The notes beneath the pieces were generated by a model. It was not told where the DNA came from and did not search any database. It saw nothing but the letters and a program-made list of their open reading frames with translations. From an uncultured beta proteobacterium (GTDB lineage Bacteria; Pseudomonadota; Gammaproteobacteria; Burkholderiales; Burkholderiaceae_B): 43,703 bases of DNA. Location of the stretch: positions 1 to 43,703 of the forward strand of contig CAIJKV010000288.1 of assembly GCA_903821335.1 (NCBI GenBank). Reading direction: 5' to 3'. Numbering within the stretch: position 1 is the stretch's first letter; each line of letters begins with the position of its first letter. Below are positions 8,573 to 18,500 of this stretch, in pieces. Both the position numbers and the translations under genes were made by a program.

Positions 8573-9655
8573 ATGAATGATCAGCAGGATGATCAGCAAG
8601 CTACCATCGTGCTTGAAGCGGTGCTGCTATGCGCCCCGACACCGATGCCTCTGGCGGAACTGCGCAAGCTATTTGACGACGATAGATGGACGGACAGCCG
8701 GATCAGGCAGTTGCTGGAGTCGTTGCAGTTGGCATGGATTGATCGCGGAATGGAGTTGGTCGACTTGGCGAGTGGCTGGAGATTTCAAAGCCGCGAGTCG
8801 ATGCAGCGCTACCTCGAGAGACTGAGTCCGGAGCGTGTTCCCAAGTACTCCAGAGCCGTGATGGAAACGCTGGCCATCATCTCCTGGCGTCAGCCCGTAA
8901 CACGTGGCGACATTGAAGATATTCGCGGGGTGACGGTCTCTTCGCAGATTATCAAGACGCTGGAAGAACGCGGCTGGATTGAAGTCATTGGTCATCGCGA
9001 CGGTCCTGGACGTCCTGGTTTGCTGGGTACGACCCGGCAGTTTCTGGATGACCTGGGGTTGCGTGCACTCGACGAGTTGCCTGCGCTTGGCTCGCTGGAA
9101 ATCACGGATGTTCTGGACTCGCTCAGTCTCGACGGCAAGCAGGGCAGTATCATGCCGGCACAAGATCAGGACGTGACAGCCGAGGATGTTTTGTCGATAA
9201 TGCCCGATGGCGAGTCCGACTGCGTCGGTCTGAGCGTCGTGGTTGACCTGGATGTGGTTCAGGGCGCTGCTGGTGACATTCATGTTGACGTCACGGTCGA
9301 TGTCACTGAAGGTATCGCTGGAGGTGACACTGAAGATGTCACTAAAGATATAGCCGGTTCTGCCGACGATGCGTTATCCTCCGTTGCCCTGCAGGACCAA
9401 CACGCGTCAGGGCAAGTGCGGCAAGAGACGCCAGAACAGGCGCTGGTCTCGGATGAAACTGTTGCAGCGTGTGTGCCCGAGTCCGCCGATGTGCTGTCGC
9501 AGCAGTTAGGGCATACAGCATTGGCGGCCACGGAAGAATTTCTGCCAGAAAACCAAACAGAGACTGATCCCCTTGCCGGGGGTCAGTCACTACCTGCGAC
9601 GCATGTATCAACTGATCGCGCGCACCCAACAGATTCAAAAATGGAGTCCAAGTGA
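8573..9655 (+). CDS. scpB: Segregation and condensation protein B (ScpB)
   Basis: ScpB pairs with ScpA and Smc in the condensin-like complex that compacts and segregates the chromosome. Residues 1-185 (from the ATG at 8573) hold the two winged-helix domains ([81 protein letters not shown]). The last ~170 residues are an acidic, repetitive, probably disordered tail ([25 protein letters not shown]), making the protein 360 residues against about 200 in Bacillus. The frame is open to a GTG at 8549; GGAAG at 8557-8561 fits a start at the TTG at 8570 or the ATG at 8573 better. Its last codons overlap the rluB GTG by 4 nt, implying translational coupling. scpA is not in the window. Confidence 0.93.
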   Translation: MNDQQDDQQATIVLEAVLLCAPTPMPLAELRKLFDDDRWTDSRIRQLLESLQLAWIDRGMELVDLASGWRFQSRESMQRYLERLSPERVPKYSRAVMETLAIISWRQPVTRGDIEDIRGVTVSSQIIKTLEERGWIEVIGHRDGPGRPGLLGTTRQFLDDLGLRALDELPALGSLEITDVLDSLSLDGKQGSIMPAQDQDVTAEDVLSIMPDGESDCVGLSVVVDLDVVQGAAGDIHVDVTVDVTEGIAGGDTEDVTKDIAGSADDALSSVALQDQHASGQVRQETPEQALVSDETVAACVPESADVLSQQLGHTALAATEEFLPENQTETDPLAGGQSLPATHVSTDRAHPTDSKMESK

Positions 9656-11817
9656 CTAATTCCAATTCCGAGCATGCACCCGCAATGAGCGATGTCCCTT
9701 CAGATGCGGTCCCTTCCGTAAAAGAAGCGCCGCCAAAAAAACCACGTGTCGCGCGGCCAAAAAAAGCAGCGCCGATCATTAGCGACAACCCAGCGGCAAG
9801 CAGCGCGGCATCCTTAAACGAGGCACCTGTCAAGCAAAAGGCACCTGTCAAGAAAAAGGTACCTGTCAAGCAAGAGGCACCTGCCATGCACGAGGCACCT
9901 GTCAGGCAAGAGGTACCTGTCATGCACGAGGTACCTGTCAATCACGAGGCTGCCGTCATGCACGAGACACCCGTTATGCATGAGACACCCGCTATGCATC
10001 AGGCTCCTGTTATGCATGAGACACCCGTTAAGCATGATGCTCCTGTTATGCATGAGACACCCGCTATGCATCAGGCTCCTGTCATGCATGAGACCCCAGT
10101 TATGCACGAGACATCGCACGTTGGCAGTGAGGAGGTTGCCTCGACTGTGAACGCTGCGTCGGACACGTCCGGCGCGGGCGCGCCGTCCGGCAAGCCGCGT
10201 GGCCGCAAATTGCGCACGCCTTTTCGGCGGCGTCGCAGCGACAGTCCTGTCGTTCAGGACGATGAAGTGGTCGTGCCCGAGGCTCAGTTTGATCACGACG
10301 CTGATCAACCAATCGTCGAGGCAGATCCCGTCGCCTCGGAAAAGGAAGCTGAGCAGGCATTGGCATACCTGAGTGGTGCGGATCGAAGTGAACAGCGCCT
10401 GGGCAAGTACCTTAACAGTGATCTGCTGATGCCTAAGCTTCACAAGGTGTTGGCAGACGCGGGTGTTGGCTCGCGTCGCGAGATGGAAGAGTTGATCATC
10501 GCCGGCCGCGTATCGGTCAACGGAGAGCCCGCGCACATTGGCCAGCGTGTGGGCCCCAATGATCAAGTCCGAGTCAACGGCAAGCCCGTTGCGCGAAGCA
10601 ATACACGCAAGCCACCGCGCGTGATTCTGTATCACAAGCCCGCCGGTGAGATCGTCAGCCACGACGATCCTGGTGGGCGTGCCAATGTCTTTTCGCGTTT
10701 GCCAAAAATGAAGATCGGCAAGTGGTTGTCGATTGGTCGCTTGGACCTGAATACAGAAGGGTTGCTGATCCTGACCACTTCGGGAGATCTCTCAAACCGA
10801 CTGTTGCACCCGCGCTACGGCAATGAGCGCGAATACGCGGTTCGCGTGCTCGGTGAGCTCGGCCCGGAACAGCGTCAGACCTTGCTGGATGGTGTGACGC
10901 TCGATGACGGTCCCGCAAGTTTTGGCGTGATTGAGTTCATCGGCGGCGAGGGCAGCAATCGCTGGTACCGTGTGACCTTGAACGAAGGCCGTAACCGCGA
11001 GGTGCGTCGCATGTTCGAATCAGTCGGGCTGACGGTCAGTCGCCTGATTCGAACCCGTTTTGGTGACATCGTGTTGCCAACCAACCTGCGCCGCGGTCGC
11101 TGGGAAGAGCTCGATCCCAAGCTGGTTTCTGCCTTGATGCTCCAGGTCGGTTTATTGCGCGACGAGGAAGAAACCACGGGCGGTCGTGCACGGGGTCCGC
11201 GTCAACCTATTTCGCACGAAGGCGCGTTGCCCCCTGGTTTTGGCACACTTGAACGCAACGGAACCCATGGCGCCCGTGTTGGCGCGCGAGGCAAAATTCA
11301 AGGTGCACGCAGCAATAAACCTGCTCCCTTTGCCCATCCGACCGAGTCGGCGCCAACGGTGTTGACAGTGGGCGGCGGTTATGCAAATGGGCACCCCACT
11401 GCTGGTCAGGGCGCGGCGCGACCTGGCCGTGGCAAGCCGGGCGTCGGCAAGCCGGGCGCTGGCAAACCGGGGATGGGCAGGTCGGGTGCCGGCAAGCCGG
11501 GCGCTGCGCGCGGTGGGGCAGGTCGTCCCGCGGGTGCGAATGCTGCCAGCGGCCCAAATCAGGGCGAGGCTGGCAAACCTCGTGGCCCACGTCCACCCCG
11601 CGCACCGGGTGTGCAGGGTCCGTCCGCACGACCAGGCAAGCCGGCAGGTCCGAGAGCCCCCGCGAAAACCGGGGCGGGTCCGGTTCGGACCGGCTCAGCT
11701 CCGAAGTCTGCTAAGCCACGGTCGACCACTCCCCGGGGCGATGACTGGCAGCCGAGCGGAGCTTCGGCGCACGAGTCGCGACTGGGCTTTACCAAGTCAT
11801 CGCGTGGCGGCAGATAA
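9652..11817 (+). CDS. rluB: 23S rRNA pseudouridine(2605) synthase RluB with long low-complexity extensions
   Basis: RluB converts U2605 (E. coli numbering) of 23S rRNA to pseudouridine. The core is near 255-505: an S4 RNA-binding domain ([32 protein letters not shown]), then the RsuA/RluB catalytic domain with the nucleophile D365 in [16 protein letters not shown] and the family motif [12 protein letters not shown]. The protein is 721 residues; E. coli RluB is about 290. The N-terminal arm has a hexapeptide array (58-153) followed by basic [13 protein letters not shown]. The C-terminal arm (about 510-721) is Gly/Lys/Pro/Arg rich with GKPG repeats. Both arms are probably disordered and RNA-binding. 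The GTG start overlaps scpB by 4 nt. Confidence 0.93.
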   Translation: MTNSNSEHAPAMSDVPSDAVPSVKEAPPKKPRVARPKKAAPIISDNPAASSAASLNEAPVKQKAPVKKKVPVKQEAPAMHEAPVRQEVPVMHEVPVNHEAAVMHETPVMHETPAMHQAPVMHETPVKHDAPVMHETPAMHQAPVMHETPVMHETSHVGSEEVASTVNAASDTSGAGAPSGKPRGRKLRTPFRRRRSDSPVVQDDEVVVPEAQFDHDADQPIVEADPVASEKEAEQALAYLSGADRSEQRLGKYLNSDLLMPKLHKVLADAGVGSRREMEELIIAGRVSVNGEPAHIGQRVGPNDQVRVNGKPVARSNTRKPPRVILYHKPAGEIVSHDDPGGRANVFSRLPKMKIGKWLSIGRLDLNTEGLLILTTSGDLSNRLLHPRYGNEREYAVRVLGELGPEQRQTLLDGVTLDDGPASFGVIEFIGGEGSNRWYRVTLNEGRNREVRRMFESVGLTVSRLIRTRFGDIVLPTNLRRGRWEELDPKLVSALMLQVGLLRDEEETTGGRARGPRQPISHEGALPPGFGTLERNGTHGARVGARGKIQGARSNKPAPFAHPTESAPTVLTVGGGYANGHPTAGQGAARPGRGKPGVGKPGAGKPGMGRSGAGKPGAARGGAGRPAGANAASGPNQGEAGKPRGPRPPRAPGVQGPSARPGKPAGPRAPAKTGAGPVRTGSAPKSAKPRSTTPRGDDWQPSGASAHESRLGFTKSSRGGR
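9823..10110 (+). repeat. 18-bp coding tandem repeat, 16 copies (hexapeptide array in RluB)
   Basis: Sixteen consecutive 18-bp units encode hexapeptides of the form (A/T/V)-P-(V/A)-(M/K)-(H/Q)-(E/K/Q). The early copies are Lys/Gln-rich ([12 protein letters not shown]). The later ones are nearly identical ([18 protein letters not shown]), and a block of units 9-11 recurs almost unchanged at 13-15. That gradient indicates recent unit duplication. The reading frame is kept throughout. Confidence 0.95.
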
Positions 11818-11865
11818 ACTGGGCTCGCGAATACACCGGATTTGTCTGTAAATGGTTGGTGCGAC

Positions 11866-11894
11866 AAGACATTTTTGCCAAAAGATGATAGAAT
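11866..11894 (+). promoter_or_regulatory. Sigma-70 promoter of the rimP-nusA-infB operon
   Basis: AAGACA (11866-11871) and TAGAAT (11889-11894) are separated by exactly 17 nt. They lie 49 nt after the rluB stop and about 200 nt before rimP. The start point would be near 11901, giving a leader of about 195 nt. No better promoter was seen in the gap. Confidence 0.55.
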
Positions 11895-11923
11895 CCGAGG
11901 CTTCACCACCCATACAGGGTCAG

Positions 11924-11969
11924 GGTAAACCGCTACTGAAGAGGTAAACCGCGACGTAAACGGTAAACC
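11924..11969 (+). repeat. Three GGTAAACC boxes on a 19-nt period in the rimP leader
   Basis: GGTAAACC occurs at 11924, 11943 and 11962, spaced exactly 19 nt each time, with one more GTAAAC at 11956. They fall inside the predicted leader transcript. Downstream segments such as TTTGGTTAC (near 12052-12060) could pair with a box in RNA. Whether this is a protein site or part of an RNA switch is not known. Confidence 0.6.
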
Positions 11970-12061
11970 ACTCGCGTTTGTGGCCTGGGTCTGTGTCGTA
12001 GCGTACATGCCTCTGGTAGGCCTATGCGCAGCGCGCGGGGCGTGCACACTGTTTGGTTACA

Positions 12062-12091
12062 AATGGGCTGGTTTTTCAGCCCATTTTTTTT
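12062..12091 (+). terminator. Rho-independent terminator in the rimP leader, probable attenuator
   Basis: AATGGGCTG (12062-12070) pairs perfectly with CAGCCCATT (12077-12085) around the loop GTTTTT and runs into eight T's (12084-12091). It lies between the rimP operon promoter and the rimP start, only 6 nt before the ATG at 12098. Unless read through, it would stop transcription of an essential operon, so it is best read as an attenuator. It could also end a small RNA of about 190 nt. Confidence 0.8.
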
Positions 12092-12097
12092 GAATGT

Positions 12098-12595
12098 ATG
12101 ACTGATCTATTTACTCTCACGCAGCAAGCGCTTGCTTCAATCGATGTCGAATTTGTCGACGTCGAGCGGGGTGCGCTCGGCCTGATTCGCGTCACGATCG
12201 ATCGGCCCGACGGTGTCTTGGTCGGGCATTGCGAAGAAGTGTCCCGACATTTGTCGCGTGTCTATGAAGTAGAAAATATTGACTACCGGCGTCTTGAGGT
12301 TGGGTCGCCGGGTGTAGATCGTCCCTTGCGTACCGCTGCAGATTTTCATCGTTTTGTCGGTGAGCGTGTCGAGGTCAAGTTACGCGAAGCGATAGAGAGT
12401 CGTAAAGTTTTTTCGGGCGTGTTGCTTGGGCTTGAGCCCGAAGCGGGCGCTACGTCTGCCGAGGCGTTGTCTGAACGTTTCGGTATTGAGTTTGAGGCAA
12501 AAAAAGGCTCGGTTCAGCTCATCACGTTCACGTTTTCTGACGTCGAACGTGCCAAGTTGGACCCCGTTCTGGATTTCAAGGGCAAAAAGCGATGA
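12098..12595 (+). CDS. rimP: Ribosome maturation factor RimP
   Basis: RimP (165 residues) helps mature the 30S subunit, acting near S12. Recognisable segments are [57 protein letters not shown]-like motifs at about 50-80, and the C-terminal SH3-like part with [27 protein letters not shown]. The frame is open further upstream (to 12053), but that extension would be encoded by the terminator hairpin; the ATG at 12098 matches the E. coli N-terminus. No Shine-Dalgarno is visible because the T-tract of the terminator takes its place. Its stop overlaps the nusA ATG by 4 nt. Confidence 0.93.
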   Translation: MTDLFTLTQQALASIDVEFVDVERGALGLIRVTIDRPDGVLVGHCEEVSRHLSRVYEVENIDYRRLEVGSPGVDRPLRTAADFHRFVGERVEVKLREAIESRKVFSGVLLGLEPEAGATSAEALSERFGIEFEAKKGSVQLITFTFSDVERAKLDPVLDFKGKKR

Positions 12596-14070
12596 GTCGC
12601 GAAATTCTTCTTTTGGTAGACGCGTTGGCGCGCGAAAAAAACGTCACGCGCGACGTGGTGTTCGATGCACTCGAGGGTGCGTTGGCATCAGCCATGAAAA
12701 AACGCTTCAAGGAAGACGCAGACATCCGCGTCTCGGTTGACCGTACCACCGGCGATCATGACGGTTTCCGCCGCTGGCTGGTCGTGCCCGACGAGGCTGG
12801 CCTTCAAGAGCCTGACAAAGAGGAAATGCTGTCCGACGCGCGTGAAATCGTCGAGGACATCGAGGTCGGTGAATACATCGAAGAGGCACTAGAACCCGTC
12901 GAGTTCGGCCGCATTGGTGCACAGGCAGCCAAGCAGGCCATTCTCCAGCGTATCCGTGACGCTGAACGTGAGCAGGTTCTGAACGACTTCCTTGAACGCG
13001 GTGAAATGATCGTGTCCGGTTCCATCAAGCGTATGGACAAGGGCGACGCGATTATCGAAACCGGCAAGATCGAAGCACGTTTGCCCCGCAGCGAAATGAT
13101 CCCCAAGGAAAACCTGCGGATCGGCGATCGTATCCGTGCCTGGGTCAACAAGATTGACCGTACTGCGCGTGGTCAGCAGGTTCTCCTGTCGCGCAACGCT
13201 CCAGAATTTATCCGCCAGTTGTTTGAAAACGAAGTGCCTGAAATCGAGCAGGGTCTGCTTGAAATCAAGGCTGCTGCGCGTGATCCTGGCGTTCGCGCAA
13301 AGATCGCGGTGGTGGCTTATGACAAGCGCATCGATCCGATTGGCACCTGCGTGGGCATGCGTGGTTCGCGTGTCACGGCTGTACGCAACGAATTGGGTGG
13401 CGAACAGGTCGATATCGTGTTGTGGTCTGAGGACCCCGCACAGTTCGTGATTGGCGCCCTGGCACCCGCGAACGTCGAGTCCATCGTCGTCGACGAAGAT
13501 CGTCACGCGATGGATGTCGTGGTCGACGAAGAAAACCTTCCCAAGGCGATTGGCTCGAAAGGGCAGAATGTACGCCTGGCATCCGAATTGACTGGCTGGC
13601 AAATCAATATCATGACGCCAGAAGAAAGCCTGAACCGTCAGGAACTTGAGCGTTCACAATTGCGTTCGACGTTCATGAGCCGCCTGGACGTGGACGAAGA
13701 GGTTGCTGATATCTTGATTGATGAGGGCTTTACTGGCCTCGAAGAAATCGCGTATGTGCCGATGCAGGAACTTCTTGAAATCGATGCCTTTGATGAAGAC
13801 ACGATCAACGCGCTGCGGACACGTGCGCGTAATGCACTGCTCACCGAAGCCATTGCCCAGGAAGAACGCGTTGAAACCGCGCAGGACCTGTTGAGCCTCG
13901 AGGGCATGACCCCCGAGCTGGTGGCAAAACTGGCGCAAGCCAACGTGAACACACGTGATGATCTGGCCGAGTTGGCCACCGATGAATTGGCCGAGATGGC
14001 TGGCATTGATGAATCGGCCGCAAGCCAGTTCATCATGGCTGCCCGCGCACACTGGTTTGAAAACCAGTAA
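12592..14070 (+). CDS. nusA: Transcription termination/antitermination factor NusA
   Basis: NusA (492 residues) binds RNA polymerase and nascent RNA and controls pausing, termination and antitermination. The domains follow in order: N-terminal RNAP-binding (1-130, [37 protein letters not shown]), S1 (about 135-200, [16 protein letters not shown]), KH1 and KH2 (about 230-350, with [22 protein letters not shown] and [23 protein letters not shown]). Two C-terminal acidic helix-hairpin repeats follow (about 370-492), as in E. coli NusA. In E. coli this protein represses its own operon through the leader, which gives a reason to look at the attenuator before rimP. It overlaps rimP by 4 nt. Confidence 0.97.
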   Translation: MSREILLLVDALAREKNVTRDVVFDALEGALASAMKKRFKEDADIRVSVDRTTGDHDGFRRWLVVPDEAGLQEPDKEEMLSDAREIVEDIEVGEYIEEALEPVEFGRIGAQAAKQAILQRIRDAEREQVLNDFLERGEMIVSGSIKRMDKGDAIIETGKIEARLPRSEMIPKENLRIGDRIRAWVNKIDRTARGQQVLLSRNAPEFIRQLFENEVPEIEQGLLEIKAAARDPGVRAKIAVVAYDKRIDPIGTCVGMRGSRVTAVRNELGGEQVDIVLWSEDPAQFVIGALAPANVESIVVDEDRHAMDVVVDEENLPKAIGSKGQNVRLASELTGWQINIMTPEESLNRQELERSQLRSTFMSRLDVDEEVADILIDEGFTGLEEIAYVPMQELLEIDAFDEDTINALRTRARNALLTEAIAQEERVETAQDLLSLEGMTPELVAKLAQANVNTRDDLAELATDELAEMAGIDESAASQFIMAARAHWFENQ

Positions 14071-14131
14071 TGTAGTTGTGCTGAATGTCTGCTTGAAGTT
14101 GTAACGCTGTAAAAAGGTAAGAGAGAGCCTA

Positions 14132-17100
14132 ATGTCGAGTAATACAGTCGCCCAGTTCGCCACCGAGCTGAAAATGCCCGCCAACGTGCTGCTAGAACAG
14201 CTGCGCGGGGCCGGTGTCGATCTCAATTCGGTGGATGACAACGTCACGGACAGCGACAAAGCCCGACTGCTCGAATCTTTGCGTCGTTCGCACGGTGCAA
14301 CCGAAGGCAAGAAAATCACGATGACGCGTCGTCAGACGTCGGAAATTCGGCAAGCTGACGGTACAGGTCGCTCACGCACCATCCAGGTTGAGGTTCGCAA
14401 GAAACGCGTATTCGTCAAGCGTGATACGCCTGAGGCAACCGAGTCAACGGGTTCTGCATCTGCTGTCGAGGTCACGCATGATCACGCAGCAGAAGACATT
14501 TCTGCCGTGACAGTCGAAGTGATCGAAGCCCACAGCGCGACGTTGAACCCCGATGTCGCTGCATTGACAGCCCAGCCAGAGACCGACACTAAAGAAGCGA
14601 CAGTGACCGCACAGGAAACCCCTGCGCCAGCCACTGCTGTTGCAGACACTGCGCCTGATGCCGCCACCGTTGCCGTCACCGCTATACAAGCCCCTGTTGC
14701 TGCTGAAAGTGACGTCCCGACGGCACCCGTTGATCCAGTCGCGTTTCAGACGGCCACCGCGCCAGCCGCTGATGTCACAGAAGCATCAGTTTCAAATACT
14801 CCTGCGCAGTCTGCTGCTGTCGTGGCCACCGCCGTTGCGGCCACGGAACCGGCTGCCGATTCCACGGCTCCTGCCGTAGTGCCTGAGCCGACTGCCTCGC
14901 TGGCATCTGTTGTCATGCCAGCACCGGTCACCGAGACTGACACGGTTGGGGTCACACAGCCCGCTCTGCCTGAAGCGGTAGAAAAGACCGTCGTCGCGCC
15001 TGCCGCGCCCGTGCCATACAAACCCGTCAAGGGTGTGCGTGGTCGCGCTGCACCGCAAGTGATTCAAGCTGTCGCTTCGTCTGCCGTGCGTGACGAGGCC
15101 CGTCGCGCTTCCGAGGCCGAGGCTGCCGCGCTGCGTGAAATGCTCAATCGTCCCCGCAAGGTCGTACGCCCAGAGCCCGAGGTCGTTGCTGCTGCGACCG
15201 CTGCCACGACGGCTGCTGCTGCCGCCGCATTGTCAGGCACGCTGCACAAGCCTGCCACGGTGCCTGGTGCCGAGAAAAAACCGGCAACGGACGCTGCAGG
15301 CAAGAAAGTGATCAAGTCAGGCGAGGTTTCCTCCACCTGGGTCGACGACGCTTCGCGCAAAAAACCTGCTGAAAAACGTGATGCACCAGCCGCTCCGGGC
15401 CGTGATGGCTGGCGTGCAGGTGGTAAAGGTGGTGGCAAGTCGAGTGGTAAGAAAGGTGGACGTGGGTCGAACAATGCACAAACCCAGGAACGTCGTGATC
15501 CAGTTCCCGTCGAATTTATCGCGCGTGACATTCATGTGCCCGAGACCATCAGCGTTGCCGACCTGGCACACAAGATGTCGGTCAAGGCAGGCGAGGTTAT
15601 CAAGCACCTGATGAAACTTGGTCAGATGGTCACCATCAATCAGGTCCTGGATCAGGAAACCGCGATGATCGTGGTTGAAGAGCTTGGCCATAAGGCGATC
15701 GCCGCCAAGCTTGACGATCCGGAAGCCTTCCTCGACGAAGAAGCGCCCCAGCAAGATGTGCAACTGCTGCCACGCGCACCCGTTGTCACAGTGATGGGTC
15801 ACGTTGACCACGGTAAAACTTCGCTGCTGGACTATATCCGTCGCGCTAAAGTCGCTTCGGGTGAGGCCGGTGGCATTACGCAGCACATTGGTGCCTACCA
15901 TGTCGAAACCGAACGCGGCATGGTGACCTTCCTCGATACCCCCGGACACGAAGCCTTTACGGCAATGCGTGCCCGTGGTGCCAAGGCGACCGATATCGTG
16001 ATTCTGGTCGTGGCTGCCGATGACGGTGTGATGCCCCAGACCAAGGAAGCCATTCACCATGCCCGTGCGGCCGGTGTGCCGATCGTGGTCGCAGTGAACA
16101 AGATTGACAAGCCTGATGCTGCGCCTGAGCGCGTCAAGCAGGAACTGGTTGTTGAGCAGGTTGTTCCCGAAGAATACGGTGGCGACGTGCCTTTCGTGAT
16201 GGTCTCGGCCAAAACGGGTAAGGGTATCGACGAACTGATCGAAAACGTTCTGCTTCAAGCAGAAGTCCTGGAGCTCAAGGCAGCAGTGGATGCTCCAGCC
16301 AAAGGCTTGGTCATTGAGGCACGTCTTGACAAAGGTCGTGGTCCGGTTGCCACCATTCTGGTTCAAAGCGGTACGCTGCGTCGTGGTGACGTGGTGCTTG
16401 CTGGTGCGAGTTATGGCCGCGTGCGCGCCATGCTTGATGAAAACGGCAAGCCGGTCCAGTCAGCAGGTCCTTCAATCCCGGTCGAAATTCAGGGCTTGAC
16501 GGAAGTGCCTGCTGCCGGTGACGAACTGATGTCCTTGCTTGACGAGCGCAAAGCGCGCGAAATCGCATTGTTCCGTCAAGGCAAATTCCGCGACGTCAAG
16601 CTGGCCCGTCAGCAAGCCGCCAAGCTTGAATCCATGTTCGACAATATCAGCGAGGGTTCGCAAACCCTGCAGCTGATTGTGAAGACGGATGTACAGGGTT
16701 CGCAAGAAGCGCTGGTGAATTCGCTGGTGAAACTCTCGACTGAGGAAGTGCGCGTTCAGGTTGTGCACGCTGCTGTGGGTGGTATTTCAGAAAGTGACGT
16801 CAACCTGGCGATTGCGTCGGGTGCTGTCATTATCGGCTTTAATGTCCGTGCCGACGCCAGTTCCAAGAAGCTGGCCGAGAACAACGGCGTGGACCTGCGC
16901 TACTACAATATCATTTATGACGCGGTCGACGAAGTCCGTGCAGCGATGTCGGGCATGCTCTCGCCTGAAAAGCGCGAAGAGATTATCGGCATGGTCGAGG
17001 TTCGTGAGGTCTACACCATCTCGCGCATTGGCACGGTCGCTGGCTGTATGGTCACCGATGGCGTGGTTCGCCGCGATTCACAAGTCCGTCTGTTACGTGG

Positions 17101-17272
17101 CAACGTTGTCCACTGGACCGGCTGGATGGAATCACTGCGACGCTTCAAGGACGACGTCAAGGAAGTCAAGTCAGGTTTTGATTGCGGCGTGACGTTGCGC
17201 AACAACAATGACCTGCAGGTCGGCGACCAACTCGAAATCTTTGAAATCAAGGAAGTGGCGCGTACGCTCTAA
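14132..17272 (+). CDS. infB: Translation initiation factor IF-2
   Basis: IF-2 is the GTPase that delivers initiator tRNA to the 30S subunit. It is 1046 residues long, above the E. coli 890. The extra length is an Ala/Pro/Val/Thr-rich low-complexity region (about 95-410) behind the N-terminal IF2_N subdomain ([30 protein letters not shown]), followed by a Gly/Lys-rich stretch. A second IF2_N-like subdomain ([25 protein letters not shown]) is near 470-520. The G domain has GHVDHGKT (556-563), DTPGHEAF and NKID (656-659). Beta-barrel domains and the C-terminal fMet-tRNA-binding domain complete it. It lies 61 nt after nusA with an AGAGAGAG ribosome site. Confidence 0.97.
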   Translation: MSSNTVAQFATELKMPANVLLEQLRGAGVDLNSVDDNVTDSDKARLLESLRRSHGATEGKKITMTRRQTSEIRQADGTGRSRTIQVEVRKKRVFVKRDTPEATESTGSASAVEVTHDHAAEDISAVTVEVIEAHSATLNPDVAALTAQPETDTKEATVTAQETPAPATAVADTAPDAATVAVTAIQAPVAAESDVPTAPVDPVAFQTATAPAADVTEASVSNTPAQSAAVVATAVAATEPAADSTAPAVVPEPTASLASVVMPAPVTETDTVGVTQPALPEAVEKTVVAPAAPVPYKPVKGVRGRAAPQVIQAVASSAVRDEARRASEAEAAALREMLNRPRKVVRPEPEVVAAATAATTAAAAAALSGTLHKPATVPGAEKKPATDAAGKKVIKSGEVSSTWVDDASRKKPAEKRDAPAAPGRDGWRAGGKGGGKSSGKKGGRGSNNAQTQERRDPVPVEFIARDIHVPETISVADLAHKMSVKAGEVIKHLMKLGQMVTINQVLDQETAMIVVEELGHKAIAAKLDDPEAFLDEEAPQQDVQLLPRAPVVTVMGHVDHGKTSLLDYIRRAKVASGEAGGITQHIGAYHVETERGMVTFLDTPGHEAFTAMRARGAKATDIVILVVAADDGVMPQTKEAIHHARAAGVPIVVAVNKIDKPDAAPERVKQELVVEQVVPEEYGGDVPFVMVSAKTGKGIDELIENVLLQAEVLELKAAVDAPAKGLVIEARLDKGRGPVATILVQSGTLRRGDVVLAGASYGRVRAMLDENGKPVQSAGPSIPVEIQGLTEVPAAGDELMSLLDERKAREIALFRQGKFRDVKLARQQAAKLESMFDNISEGSQTLQLIVKTDVQGSQEALVNSLVKLSTEEVRVQVVHAAVGGISESDVNLAIASGAVIIGFNVRADASSKKLAENNGVDLRYYNIIYDAVDEVRAAMSGMLSPEKREEIIGMVEVREVYTISRIGTVAGCMVTDGVVRRDSQVRLLRGNVVHWTGWMESLRRFKDDVKEVKSGFDCGVTLRNNNDLQVGDQLEIFEIKEVARTL

Positions 17273-17282
17273 GCCAAATCTG

Positions 17283-17684
17283 ATGACTCGTCACAAACAA
17301 AAAACCGCCCCTGGCCGCAATATTCGGCTGGCCGATCAGATCCAAAAGGACCTGGCGATCATTATTCAGCGCGAAATCGACATGTCGCGCGCTGGATTGA
17401 TCACGCTTTCGGGGGTAGAACTGTCGGCTGACTATGCTCATGCCAAGGTGTATTTCACTGTGCTGGGTGCTGAGCCTGCTCTGGCCACCGCGCTTCTGAA
17501 TGAGAAGGCGGGCTGGTTGCATTCGCAGCTTTATAAGCTTTTACACATACACACCGTTCCGACGCTGCACTTTTTTCATGACCCGCAACTCAAACGCGGT
17601 ATTGAAATGTCTCTGCTGATTGATCAGGCAAACCGCCCCGGTCAGTATGCTGGTGCGTCCGACGAGCCTGAGGACAAGCCGTAA
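17283..17684 (+). CDS. rbfA: Ribosome-binding factor A
   Basis: RbfA (133 residues) is a KH-fold protein needed for late 30S maturation and 16S 5'-end processing. Conserved parts are [38 protein letters not shown] and a C-terminal [26 protein letters not shown]. The open frame begins earlier inside infB; the ATG at 17283, 10 nt after the infB stop, gives the right N-terminus. There is no clear ribosome site, so coupling to infB translation is likely. Confidence 0.94.
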   Translation: MTRHKQKTAPGRNIRLADQIQKDLAIIIQREIDMSRAGLITLSGVELSADYAHAKVYFTVLGAEPALATALLNEKAGWLHSQLYKLLHIHTVPTLHFFHDPQLKRGIEMSLLIDQANRPGQYAGASDEPEDKP

Positions 17685-17714
17685 GGCTGTCGTCTTTTTT
17701 TTCGGAATTTGACG

Positions 17715-18491
17715 ATGGCTAAGCAACGCGGGCGAGAGCTCGACGGAGTCTTGTTGCTGGACAAACCTGTGGGCCTGTCCAGTAATCACGCATTACAACG
17801 TGCCAAACACGCGATGGATGCCAGAAAGGCTGGGCATACCGGTACGCTGGATCCGTTTGCGACCGGTCTGCTCGTTTGCTGCATGGGGCGCGCCACCAAA
17901 ATTGCGGGTTCGATGCTGAACGCCGACAAGGGCTACCTCGCTACGCTGGCGTTTGGTCAAGAGACGGACTCGGGCGATTTGACGGGTGTGGTTGTCAGTG
18001 AGGCGCCGGCTGATTTTTCTGGTGTCTCAGAGGCTGCGTTGCGAGACGTGCTGGCGACTTTTGTCGGCACGCAGTTGCAGATTCCTCCCATGGTGTCTGC
18101 CTTGAAGCGTGATGGCAAGCCTCTGTATGAGTACGCCAGGCAAGGCATCGTGCTTGAACGCGAACCACGTGAAATTACGATTCGTCACATTGATTTGTTA
18201 TCTTTTTCGTCGACGCATGCCGAAATCGATGTGTTGTGCAGCAAAGGGACCTATATCAGGACGCTGGCGCAGGATATTGGACGAATCCTAGGGTGTTTTG
18301 CACATTTGTCCGCTTTGCGCCGCACGATGGTGGGTCCCTTCAGGCTCGACGATGCGGTGGAGCTTGCGGCACTGCAGTCCATGACCGAACCAGAATCCAA
18401 ACTTCTGGCAATGAATAACTTACCTGCAGGCCTTGTGCCTGCACCGAAAAATGCATCACCAGCAGGCACTTTGCCTGTGCCTACTAATTAA
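17715..18491 (+). CDS. truB: tRNA pseudouridine(55) synthase TruB
   Basis: TruB (258 residues) makes pseudouridine 55 in the T loop of tRNAs. It has GVLLLDKPVGLSSNHALQ (11-28), the catalytic D46 in GHTGTLDPFATG, and the KGTYIRTLAQDIG motif. It ends with a short Ala/Pro-rich tail after the catalytic domain. E. coli TruB is about 314 residues with a PUA domain, which seems absent or much reduced here. A TTG at 17709 is a possible start, but a CGGA 8 nt before the ATG at 17715 favours the latter. It is 30 nt after rbfA and 9 nt before typA. Confidence 0.94.
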   Translation: MAKQRGRELDGVLLLDKPVGLSSNHALQRAKHAMDARKAGHTGTLDPFATGLLVCCMGRATKIAGSMLNADKGYLATLAFGQETDSGDLTGVVVSEAPADFSGVSEAALRDVLATFVGTQLQIPPMVSALKRDGKPLYEYARQGIVLEREPREITIRHIDLLSFSSTHAEIDVLCSKGTYIRTLAQDIGRILGCFAHLSALRRTMVGPFRLDDAVELAALQSMTEPESKLLAMNNLPAGLVPAPKNASPAGTLPVPTN

Positions 18492-18500
18492 AGGACTCGT

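Noticed and set aside
15317-16366. Minus-strand open frame of 349 codons opposite infB
   Set aside because: Antisense to the IF-2 G domain; composition rich in His, Asn and Gln as expected for a mirrored frame; no family resemblance.
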